Of a stretch of DNA of 64,000 bases, positions 10,280 to 19,453 are shown in pieces; positions within the stretch are counted from its first letter, which is position 1; each line of letters begins with the position of its first letter. Origin of the DNA: Symbiodinium sp. CCMP2592 (taxonomy: Eukaryota; Sar; Dinophyceae; Suessiales; Symbiodiniaceae). The stretch lies in assembly GCA_905221615.1 (NCBI GenBank), contig CAJNDT010001247.1, positions 813,827 through 877,826 of the forward strand. Direction: 5' to 3'. Under the pieces are notes generated by a model. That model ran no database searches, was not told the origin of the DNA, and worked only from the letters and a program-made list of their open reading frames with translations. The position numbers and the translations under genes are program-made.

Positions 10280-10510
10280 CGGGCAAAATCTGGCGGAAGT
10301 GATCCGCCACCGGGCAAAAAGCCTGTAAATACCGCATTAAACAGAGGGCCAGGGATTTCACACATCTGTTGGCAAGATCTGGCGGAAGTACCGACTGCAC
10401 ACTTCCGCCAGATTTTGCCAACAGATGTGTGAAATCCCTGGCCCTTTGTTTAATGCGGTATTTACAGGCTTTTTGCTCGGTGGCGGATCACTTCCGCCAG
10501 ATTTTGCCCG
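10280..10510. repeat. Long fold-back with 110-bp arms
   Basis: Bases 10280-10389 (from CGGGCAAAATCTGGCGGAAG) are repeated in reverse complement at 10401-10510 with only a few mismatches. The 11-base spacer reads ACCGACTGCAC. The same motif (GGGCCAGGAATCCCACACATC) appears again just outside the left arm. A transcript would form a long hairpin. No ORF of interest. Confidence 0.9.
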
Positions 10511-10732
10511 GTAAAGTTTTTGTTTTGGCAACTTCTAAACCTTGGTCCCTAAACCGCTAGCCGTCAACCCTAGCCCCTAAACCCTAAAGCTCTAAACCCG
10601 AGGAGGCCCTAAACCATAAGGCTCTAAACCCGAGAACTGTAAACCGTAGGGCCCTAAGGCCAAACCCTAGGCCCTGAACCCTAAAGCCCAAACCCTAGGC
10701 CTTAAACCCTAAAGGCCAAACCCAAGGAATTC

Positions 10733-11335
10733 GAAAACCTGGCTGAACACTGGTGGGACCAGTGTTCAGCTAGGTTTTCGAATGGACCCCCCAGTGTTCA
10801 GCCAGGTTTTCAAATTTGAAAACCTGGCTGAACACTGGTAGGACCAGTGTTCAGCTAGGTTTTCGAATGGACCCCCCAGTGTTCAGCCAGGTTTTCAAAT
10901 TTGAAAACCTGGCTGAACACTGGTGGGACCAGTGTTCAGCTAGGTTTTCAAACGGACCCCCCAGTGTTCAGCCAGGTTTTCAAATGGATCCCCCAGTGTT
11001 CAGCCAGGTTTTCAAATTTGAAAACCTGGCTGAACACTGGTAGGACCAGTGTTCAGCTAGGTTTTCAAATGGACCCCCCAGTGTTCAGCCAGGTTTTCAA
11101 AATTGAAAACCTGGCTGAACACTGGTGGGTAAATTTGGAAACCTAGCTGAACATACGGTGGGACCAGTGTTCGGCCAGGTTTTCAAATTTGAAAACCTGG
11201 CTGAACACTGGTGGGTAAATTTGGAAACCTAGCTGAACACTGGTGGGTAAATTCGAAAACCTAGCTGAACACTGGGGGGTCCTGACGAAAACCTAGCTGA
11301 ACACTGGGGGGGTCCGTGACGAAAACATGGCTCAA
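10733..11335. repeat. Array of alternating-orientation 20-bp repeats
   Basis: The motif AAAACCTGGCTGAACACTGG and its reverse complement CCAGTGTTCAGCCAGGTTTT alternate about 20 times. Spacers are short and themselves repeated (TGGACCCCC, GGTGGGACC, AAATTTG). GGCTG/GGCTAG variants occur. ORFs through it are repeat artefacts. The last units decay toward 11335. Confidence 0.9.
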
Positions 11336-11416
11336 CATTTAAATACTCATTTGAGAGAGAGGGTTTAGGGTTTAGGGTTTAGTTTTTAGGGTTTTTTTGA
11401 TACGCGCTGACCCAAG

Positions 11417-12033
11417 TTAACCCCAAGTCTGCCTGTACAGGCACGCGTTGGTGAGACTAAACATCCACGCCATCTTGTAGTCATTCTCGTAGTCGAGTTG
11501 CACATCCGATCATCATCAGGTTCAGTTGTAGAAAGTGAAGCATCACGACGAACATTTCAGTCAGAGGACGGCGTGGTGATTGTGCTGGTACTCGTGGTAG
11601 AACGGCTGGTAGATCTCAGGGAGCGAAGCGAGGATGATGAAGGCGGCCACGTGGACAATGTAGAGGACGTAGTCGAGGTCAGCGATGAAGTAGAAGACCG
11701 CGTAGGGGACGTCATTGTTGAGGACAAAATTGTAGAGTGTGCCGACGACAACCCCATCGAAGACAAGGTCACTTCATGTGGTTCACCATGTTGTACTCCT
11801 GCTGCATGTACAACATGATGTGCAGCAGGTTGTCCACGTAGAGGGCGACGAACTTCAGGTCCTTGGGGTATAGCAGGAGCATGTAGACGAACTTCTGGTC
11901 CTTGGGGTACTTCAGGTCCTTGAGGTATTTCAGGTCCTTGTGGTTGATGAACTTCAGGTCCTTGGGGTACAGCAGGTTGTCCATGTGGAGGGCGAGCATA
12001 TGGACGAACTTCTGATTCTTGGGGTACTTCAGG
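11417..12033 (-). pseudogene. Frameshifted remnant of a C-ending-codon-biased membrane-like protein gene
   Basis: The minus strand reads as protein with very strong NNC/NNG codon preference but needs about three frame changes. Segment one (about 12030-11772) codes Lys/Tyr/Leu-rich repeats such as YPKDLKFVALYVDNLL, ending EYNMVNHMK. Segment two follows after an apparent extra base and reads DLVFDGVVVGTLYNFVLNND and then hydrophobic stretches (YAVFYFIADLDYVLYIVHVA, AFIILASLPEIYQPFY). Segment three is LTEMFVVMLHFLQLNLMMIG. Segment four is LDYENDYKMAWMFSLTNA and stops at 11417-11419. Segment one looks internally duplicated (two copies of a DNLL unit, several PKDLK units). I do not recognise the family. 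It starts directly after telomere-like repeats. Antisense ORFs rich in Glu/Asp/Val are shadows. Confidence 0.5.
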
Positions 12034-12996
12034 TCAGGGTTTAGGGTTTAGTTTTTAGGGTTTAGGGTTTAGGGCCCCTTTCTGAGTCCCCAAATACCAC
12101 GGCACCCTTGCAAAAAGGACTCCAGAAAGGGGCCTAATTCAGAGAACTGCTCGTGTACTTAGGAAACCATCATGAAATTCAGACGCTCTAGATTCAAACC
12201 CCTAAAGCCGAAACCCTAGATTCAAGCAGGCTTCAGCGAAGGTTTCGAAAGCTTTGCGCCGTCCCATTTAGCCAAGGCTAATCGGTCTTCCAACTAGCTA
12301 GGGGCGCTTGGGTCTATGGGTTAAGGTTTCTTTAACTAATGGGCGCCTTTGAACGTGCTATCGAGGTTCTACAAGGTCCCTATGTTCTTGAACGGTTTAG
12401 GGTTTAGGGGCTCTGAACCCTACCGTCGAGACTCGTGCTGCAGCAACTAGCCAGATAAGTTGCAAAGAACGATCTCGCAAAACCCTAGACCCTTTCACAG
12501 TAAGTCCTGGACCCTAAACCCTATACCTAAGCCCAAAACCGAAACCCTAAGCCCTAAAGCCTAAACCGCAAGGCCTAGACCCTAAACTCTAAGCCCTAAA
12601 CCCTAAACTCGAAGACCTAAGCCCAAAACCCTAAGCCCTAAACCCTAAACCCTAAACCCTAAACCCTAAGCCCTAAACCCGAGGACCGGTGAAACCCTGC
12701 GTTACCCAGAACGAGTAGCACTGAATCAAACCCTAACATTGTAGTATCCTTAAGGGAGGGGGGTCCAAGGGGGTTAGATAGCCTAGTGATCCCTAATCCT
12801 CCCTAGTACTCCCTAAGGTTCCCTTACAGTCCCCTAAGGATTCCTTATACCCTCCCCCCTTGAACCACCCTCCCTTAAGGATCCTATAACTAACAACCCT
12901 ACTCAAAGGGCCATGGGACTAAGTAACTAAGGGTTCTATAAGGGTTCCTTTAAAGGGATCTACAAGGTTTCTATAAGGCTTCTGGGGGGGTTAGGG
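12034..12996. other. Telomere-like tracts and a diverged palindrome
   Basis: TTTAGGG units lie at 12034-12078 and degenerate CCCTAAA units at 12480-12685. Bases about 12748-12895 form an imperfect palindrome bounded by TCCTTAAGGGAGGG and CCCTCCCTTAAGGA. A related palindrome lies at about 32440-32545. No gene. Confidence 0.6.
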
Positions 12997-13121
12997 CTAC
13001 TTAAAGGGTCATGGGGCTTAGTAACTATGGTTATAACTAGGGTAACTATACGTAGAATTACCTATAACCCCAATGAGGGTATTTTTAACCTTACTTACTA
13101 AGTCCCATGATCCTCCAAGTA
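12997..13121. repeat. MITE-like family B, copy 1
   Basis: It runs from CTACTTAAAGGGTCATGGGG to CCCATGATCCTCCAAGTA, with inner ACTTAGTAA..TTACTAAGT arms. Related copies lie at 28951, 34389, 39482, 58356, 59119, 59580 and 62864. Confidence 0.75.
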
Positions 13122-13130
13122 ATATAGGGG

Positions 13131-13230
13131 CCTAATACCCCTTAATTAAGGAATATCGCTCAAATTATCTCGGGCTTCATATTATGGTTTAGGCTTTGTT
13201 CCTTGATTAAGGGCCATTTGGCTCTCTGGG
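13131..13230. repeat. MITE-like family C, copy 2
   Basis: CCTAATACCCCTTAATTAAG at the left is inverted at the right (CCTTGATTAAGGGCCATTTG, then GCTCTCTGGG). The core GGGCTTCATATTATGGTTTA matches the other copies. Confidence 0.75.
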
Positions 13231-14433
13231 AATATAAGGGCCTAAATGTTTACCTATAGGGTTCCTTTAAAGGGGTCTATAAGGGCTACTTTCAGGGCTA
13301 TTATAAGGATTTAGTATAGCAGCGCCTAAACCCTAAACTGTCTGGTGCTTAGTGAGGAATGGGAAAATGGATCATAAAGGCGATTAGTGGAGATTACATA
13401 GGGACACTATGGGGATCCATTCGCACATACCCTAAACCCTACACCTCAGCCCCAAACCCTACCTACCAGAATAGGGTTCCTTTCAAGAGGTCTATGATGG
13501 CCACTATAAGGGCTATTACAGGGATTTAGTATAGGGGCCTCAATAATTACCTATACTTGTTTGGGGGTTCCTTTTTACACTGACAGTATAATGGGCCCCC
13601 AAAACCCTATTCTAATCATTAAGCCCCTATATGCCACCCCTAAACCCCAAACCCTACACCCCTCAACCCTAAAGCTACCCATTTACCCGTCCAGTCCTTG
13701 AAGCAGAGAAGCAGGCACATCTCTGAACCCCTGAGGGCAAATCTCGAACTAAGCATAAACTTAGGGCTTAAAGCTTAGGAACTAGGGCTTAAAGTCTAGA
13801 GTTGAAAGTTTCGTGTCTAGGGTTTAAAGTTTGAAGTGTTGCTGTGATTTTCATGGGCCTGGGCTCTTTTGCGTCCGTCGCTTGAAGGCTTTTGTGGCTA
13901 GGATTTAGGGCTCAGGGTTTCGGATTTGTAGAGTGGCCTGGTCACAATGGTTTCACGGGTCTTGAAGGGAAGTGGTTAAAAAGATACAGTGATTTGCCAG
14001 TTACTCAGACCTCTATGTTGGATCCTAGACCCTAAACACTAACCCATAACCCCAAAGCCTAATATAGGGGCCTAAATCATTACCAAAATTGTTTCGGGAA
14101 TCCCTTATTATGATTGTAGTATATTGGGCCCCAAAACCCTATTTCATTTATTAAGGCTCCTATATTATAGTTCCCTTATAGTAGCCCTTATGTTTCTCTC
14201 AAAGGAACCCTTTAAACCAACCCCATTCTTATGATTACGGCTCCTATATAGAGTATGGTTTATATTGCTAGTATCCCCATAATAGAACCCAATACATACA
14301 CTCACCAATATTCAAAAGGAGCCCTATCTACACTCACCAAAATGGTAATATAAGCCCTACTTCATATCAAACCAAAAGATCAGCGGAGTGGAGGATCTAG
14401 GGTTCACAAAGAGTGCAAGGAGCCCTGTAGGAT
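13231..14433. other. Diverged palindromic repeats, no gene
   Basis: Bases about 13535-13640 and 14065-14165 share a layout (GGGGGTTCC..GTATAATGGGCCCCAAAAC) with 36215-36312, suggesting one more MITE-like family. Telomere-like units are sparse. Nothing coding is recognised. Confidence 0.5.
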
Positions 14434-14546
14434 CCCCAGAGCCTCCAACACCCCTTAATTAAGGAATATACCTTAACTTATAGTAGGATCCCTAATATGG
14501 TTTAAGGTATATATTCCTTAATTAAGTGGTTTTGGAGGCTTTGGGG
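14434..14546. repeat. MITE-like family C, copy 3
   Basis: Ends CCCCAGAGCCTCCAACACC and the complementary GGTTTTGGAGGCTTTGGGG flank the TTAATTAAGGAATATA arms. The termini differ from copies 4-5 but the arms and core match. Confidence 0.75.
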
Positions 14547-14905
14547 ACCGTTTAGGGTTTAGGGTGTAGGGCTGTTTTAGGTTTTAGGGCTTAGGGTTTA
14601 GGGTTTAGGGTCGTACCCACATAGCCCGAAAACCCCAACCTCCATGGCCTTGTGTTGCTCTGAATAATTCTTCATAAAAAGCTCTCCTTGCACCCTAAGC
14701 CTGAACGTTGAACCTTTAACATTGCCATCCCAAGTTCATGATTCTTCCAGCTCTTCGGCTATAACTAAACAAAAAACCAAAGCCCCAAATCCTAAACTTG
14801 AGCCTGAACCAGAAACCCCCAAAACCCGAACTCTACACTAACACCCCTTAATGTCAAGAACACGGCACTCAAAAACCGGACCCTAAATAGCCGGATCCCG
14901 TACTA
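14547..14905. other. Short telomere-like run, no gene
   Basis: TTTAGGG units lie at 14549-14611. The rest shows no coding or repeat signal I can support. Confidence 0.5.
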
Positions 14906-14906
14906 T

Positions 14907-14962
14907 ATGTATGCATATATATATATATATATGTACATACATATATATATATATATATATAT
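14907..14962. repeat. (TA)n microsatellite
   Basis: TA-rich tract with ATGTACATACATA interruptions, followed by a run of C at 14968-14980. ORFs through it (MYIYIYI-type) are artefacts. Confidence 0.9.
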
Positions 14963-15149
14963 GCTCACCCCCCCCCCCCATGACAGACCGTCGTGGGGAA
15001 GGGGAAGGGTGGCGTGCGTCCCCAGGCAGGATCTGTCAACGGATAGGCGACAGACACTTCTCCCAAACTCAATTCCAAAATGTTCTTTTAGATGGTTTGC
15101 AATTTTTGGAAATTTCTTCACACGCATGCAGCGCTCCTAGTCCCAATCT

Positions 15150-15481
15150 TAATCTCAATTCTGCTCTTCGTACCACTATTACTGTTTGTAGATCTTAATT
15201 CTTGTATCAGTGTTAGCATTAGTATTAGTTTTGTGGTAGTATTGATATTAGGATGTTTAGTATGAGTAATAGTATTCGAATTAGTATTACTCTTAGTATT
15301 AGCATTAAGTATGTGTATTGATGTTAATAGTAGTAGTCGTCGTACTAGCAATAGTTGTCGCACAGCAGTAGTAGTGGTAGCATTAGTATTGGTATTGGTA
15401 TTAGTATTAGAATGAGTATTAGTATTAGTATTAGTGACTAGTATGAGTATCAGTATTAGTTTTAGTATTAAGTATGTGTAC

Positions 15482-15515
<34 letters not shown>

Positions 15516-16920
15516 CGTAGTAGTAGCAGTAGTAGTAGCAGCAGTAGTGGTGACATTAGTATTGGTATGAGTATGAGTATTAGAATTAGTAACTAGTATT
15601 AGTACTAGTATTAGTGTTAGGATTAATATGTATTGTTCTTGGTTCTATTCTTAGTACTGCTGTCATTGTTTGTAGTAGTCCTAATCCTGGTATCAGTGTT
15701 CATATGAGTAATAGTTTTGTGGTAGTATTGATATTAGGATGGGTATTGCTTTAGTACTAGTATTGGTATTGGTATTTAGTATTAGTATTAGCATCAGTAT
15801 TAGTATTAGTATTGAATAAAAGTATACATATCAATAATAGTAAATATGAACTCGTGATTATGTTCGTGCTGGTGTTAGTGCCAGTGTCGATGTCAATGTC
15901 AGTAATAGTACTCGTGTTAGTATTAGTATCAGTCTGAATGCTGGTTTTAGTATCTGTTTATTATTCACAGAAGTGCTGGTATTAGTATCAGTATTAGAAA
16001 TAGTTTTGATATGTGAATATACTGATTGATTCGTACATTTTGAGCTTAATATAATAATACAGTAATGTATTCGAACAATAGTATATTTGCAGAGTTGAAG
16101 ATTGCGCGAATATATTAGTACGTTGGTGCATGAGTACATTAGTATATTGGTGTATCATGATATTCGTATGTTAACGTAGTAGTATATTAGTATATTATTA
16201 TAGTGGTCTATTACTACATTTACTATATTCGTATTTTCCCTAATAGCTTATAGGTATATCAATATGTTGGCATAATGGCATGTGAACATGTCAGTGTACT
16301 TGCCTTTTACAGTATTCGTATATTAGTACACTAGCATATTTAGTGATAATTAGTGTTAATGCCAGTGCCAATGTCGATGTCAGTTTTAATCAGTCTTAAT
16401 GATGAATTTAACATCAGTGTAATATTCGCGGACGTGCTAGTATGCGTATCAATACTATAACTAGTTTTGATATATTAGTATACTGATAGATTATATAAAC
16501 AGCTTAGTATACCAACACATTATAATGTATTCGAACAGTAATATGTTTGTATACCTGCATGTTTGTATGCTCTTAGTATATTAATGCATGCGTACGTTCG
16601 TGCATGAGTACATTAGTATATTGGTGTGCTATTATCTTCGAATATTAACATATTAGTGTATGAGTATCCTGGTATGCTACTTCATTTATCATGTTCGTAT
16701 ATTATCTAACAACTTTTTTGGTATATCCATATGTTAGTATACCATTTCCATGTGTCAGTGTACTTGCATATTACAGTATTCGTGTCTTAGCAAGTTAGCA
16801 TATCAATACAGTATAATCAGACGTTAACAAGTAGTATATTGTCACGTTGGAAACTGGGTATATGACAAATTAAATACGAATATACTACGTTAGTACACGA
16901 ATGCATTGATATATTTGCTT
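15150..16920. repeat. Degenerate ATTAGT/AGTATT low-complexity region
   Basis: About 1.8 kb is built from drifting ATTAGT, AGTATTAGT and (AGT)n motifs. The purest (TAG)n part is near 15481-15545. From about 16000 the units become TATATTAGTATATT-like. No coding potential. Confidence 0.8.
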
Positions 16921-17100
16921 TTCAGATAGTGGTATGTATATCTGCGGACATTAATATACGCAGGTGTCTGTTAGTATTGGCATTAATATCAATATGAATA
17001 TGACTATTGGTAGGCGTAGGAGTATTAATGTTAATAATAGAATTAGTAATGTGCATATTCGAAATGAAAGCATTAATATACATGTCAACGTTAGTGTTAA

Positions 17101-17662
17101 AAGCACTACACAGTAATCTTACTTGAGTCATATATAGAGCAGATTCCAGCATTTCCAAAATTCCCAAAATTCTTTCCCCTAACTTTCCGGATTTCCAAAA
17201 TTTCCAAAATTTCCAAAATTTCCAAAATTTCTAAAATTTCCAAAATTTCCAAAATTTCCAAAATTTCCAAAATTTCCAAAATTTCTAAAATTTCCAAAAT
17301 TTCCAAAATTTCCAAAATTTCCAAACTTTCCAAAATTTCCAAAATTTCCAAAATTTCCAAAATTTCCAAAATTTCCAAAATTTCCAAAATTTCCAAAATT
17401 TCCAAACTTTCCAAACTTTCCAAAATTTCCAAAATTTCCAAAATTTCCAAAAAGTACGCCCTTATGTTTTGGAAAAATCCTGTCGACTAGGTCGGTAAAT
17501 TTTGGAAATTTTGGAAATTTTAGAAATTTTGGAAATTTTGGAAATTTTGGAAATTTTGGAAATCTGGAAAGTTAGGGGAGAGAATTTTGGAAATTTTGGA
17601 AATTTTGGAAATGCTGGAATCTGCTCTATATATGACTCAAGTAAGATTACTGTGTAGTGCTT
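17101..17662. repeat. 560-bp inverted-repeat element with internal 9-bp satellite
   Basis: The left arm starts AAGCACTACACAGTAATCTT at 17101. The right arm ends with its complement, AAGATTACTGTGTAGTGCTT, at 17662. The outer 55-60 bp are nearly perfect inverted repeats. Inside, TTTCCAAAA repeats about 30 times on the left (17150-17452) and its complement TTTTGGAAA about 12 times on the right (17493-17622). The unique centre is about 40 bp. The outer repeats look like terminal inverted repeats. The MEILEILEI-type ORF is an artefact. Confidence 0.9.
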
Positions 17663-18015
17663 ACTATGTAGTGTGTCAGCACAACCCTCATCCATACACG
17701 TGTGCTCTGTAATTCCTTTCTTGGTAGGACACCCGCGCGCCTTATCGTGCTGCTTTCTGGTCTCAGTCTTTTGGTGGTTCCAGGGATACGTTCGGAGGGC
17801 TCAAACTCGATACTCCGGAAAAAGCACGAACACGCCGGTGGGAGCGATGTTTTAAAGGGGATGGTCTGTCATGGGGGGGGGGGTGACCATATATATATAT
17901 GTGTGTGTGTGGAAGAGAGACCCCAGACCCCACACCACAGGGGAGGGGAGCCCCACCTATATCCAGACCATTGACGTTTGAGCGGGGAGAGGGGTGGGGG
18001 TCGCGGAGCGCGTGA

Positions 18016-18061
<46 letters not shown>

Positions 18062-18098
18062 TATAATATATATAATATATATAATATATATATATATG

Positions 18099-18131
<33 letters not shown>
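17663..18131. other. No gene; long (TA)n tract
   Basis: An unremarkable stretch is followed by (TA)n at 18017-18131 with occasional double A. A G-run and (TG)n lie near 17873-17910. No supported gene. Confidence 0.6.
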
Positions 18132-18132
<1 letters not shown>

Positions 18133-18210
18133 GGGTAGTGGTCAAAATAGGGGTCCCTTTTTGGCCACCCTAAATAATAGGTGCCGTATTATAATAGGGG
18201 CCGAAAACGG
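18132..18210. repeat. MITE family A, copy 3 (partial)
   Basis: It starts TGGGTAGTGGTCAAAATAGG directly in the (TA)n tract, consistent with insertion at TA, and continues through AGGTGCCGTATTATAATAGG. The right terminal repeat is missing after about 18210. Confidence 0.7.
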
Positions 18211-18616
18211 ACCAGAACGGTTTGAACTCTAAACCTTCAGCGCTCAAGCCCGAACGCCCTGAACCCCCAGCCCCGAACTCTCACCCCACTTCTTTTAACC
18301 ATTCTGAGCCTTGTGGACCCCTAAAAAGAACCCATAAGGGAACCCTTACAGGAACCCATAAAGGATCTCCGACAACACCGAGCTCGGGGCTATTTAAGGG
18401 TGAACCCTTGTCAGAAACATTTAAAACCCAAACGCCCTAAAATTCTCTAAGTCGTGAAAGCCGCAAACCCTAAACCCTAAAACCCCAAAGCCCTGAAATC
18501 AGTAAAACCCAAATCCCCAGCCGGAAAGCTCTGAATCCCATGCTCTCAAGAGACCTAAACCGCTGACACAGGAGGGAGCTGACTCAAAGAGGGAGCCTCA
18601 GCAGTAAACCCTAAAC
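18211..18616. other. No gene recognised
   Basis: Scattered CCCTAAA-like fragments and GGAACCC/AAGGGAACCC short motifs; no coding signal. Confidence 0.5.
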
Positions 18617-18750
18617 CTCAAAGGGGACAAGGGGGGACCTGAATGGGGACCTCTACCCTATAATGGGCTATATAATGGGTATATCACAGCTATATTAAAG
18701 GTATATACCTAGGGGTCCTTATTAAGGGTCCCTCCTTTTACCCTTGGATA
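18617..18750. repeat. MITE-like family K, copy 2 (reverse orientation)
   Basis: Reverse-complement relative of 9070-9205: GGGGACCTCTACCCTATAAT at the left and CTTATTAAGGGTCCCTCC then TTTTACCCTTGGAT at the right. Confidence 0.65.
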
Positions 18751-19391
18751 AACCGCCGTAAACCCTCTAAACCTGTAAACCCTAAACCCTAGCCCGAAAA
18801 CCCTAAACCCCTAAACCCTGAACAGTAGCGTCCTAAACCCTTAACCCTCAACCCGTAAACCCCTAAACCCCTAAACCACTAATCCCCTAAACCCCTAAAC
18901 CCCTGAACCCTAAACCCTAAGCCGTAAACCCTAAACCCCCAAACCCTAAACCACTAAACCCCTAAACCCCTGAACCCTAAACTGAAGCCCTAAACCCTAA
19001 ACCCCCGAAGCCCTAAACCACTAAAGCCCCTAAACCCCTAAACCCCTAAACCCTAAACCCTAAACCCTAAACCCCTAAACCCTAAACCCCTAAACCCCTA
19101 AACCCCTGAACCCTAAACCCTAAACCCTAAACCCTAAACCCTAAACCACTAAACCCCTAAACCCCTGAACCCTAAACTGAAGCCCTAAACCCTAAACCCC
19201 CGAAGCCCTAAACCACTAAAGCCCCTAAACCCCTAAACCCTAAACCCTAAACCCCTAAATCCTAAACCCTAAACCACTAAACCCCTAAACCCCTGAACCC
19301 TAAACCCTAAACCCTAAACCCTAAACCCTAAACCCCTAAACCCCTAAACCCCTGAACCCTAAACTTAAGCCCTAAACCCTAAACCCCCCGA
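18751..19391 (-). repeat. Main CCCTAAA telomere-like array
   Basis: About 640 bp of CCCTAAA or CCCCTAAA units with variants. A higher-order block of roughly 180 bp (GAACCCTAAACTGAAGCCC to CCCCCGAAGCCC to CCACTAAAGCCCC) is present twice (about 18970-19060 and 19168-19250), showing duplication inside the array. It abuts the LINE 5' end. Confidence 0.9.
19378..19391. repeat. Left copy of LINE target-site duplication
   Basis: CCTAAACCCCCCGA, identical to 28766-28779 at the other end of the LINE. Part of it is ordinary telomere-like sequence, so the exact length of the duplication is uncertain. Confidence 0.6.
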
Positions 19392-19453
19392 GCCACGAAG
19401 GCTCAGGACCTCCCAGCGGTGTGGCTGGATCCCTCGGGTGCCGACACTGAGCC
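19392..19453 (+). promoter_or_regulatory. LINE 5' leader with a short hairpin
   Basis: Only 62 bp precede the ORF1 ATG. GAGCC/GGCTC at 19390-19402 form a perfect stem with loop ACGAA. The same stretch (GCCA-4-GGCTCA-1-G) resembles the 3' part of the dinoflagellate spliced leader with its middle replaced. An in-frame TGA at 19448 just upstream fixes the ORF1 start at 19454. Confidence 0.35.

Noticed and set aside
10816..11146. ORFs with repeated MKTWLNTG units
   Set aside because: Translations of the alternating-orientation repeat array; both strands give equivalent ORFs.
10733..11335. CRISPR array
   Set aside because: The sequence is eukaryotic, repeats flip orientation, spacers are not unique and no cas genes are near.
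11498..11818. Plus-strand acidic 106-codon ORF
   Set aside because: It is the antisense of the minus-strand C-ending-codon remnant: NNC codons on one strand force G at the first position on the other, giving Val/Asp/Glu.
17106..17450. 114-codon ORF of ILE repeats
   Set aside because: Produced by the 9-bp TTTCCAAAA satellite; no independent coding evidence.
18751..19391. True chromosome end (telomere)
   Set aside because: Units are degenerate, embedded between other sequences, and similar tracts of both orientations are spread through the window; these are interstitial telomere-like repeats.
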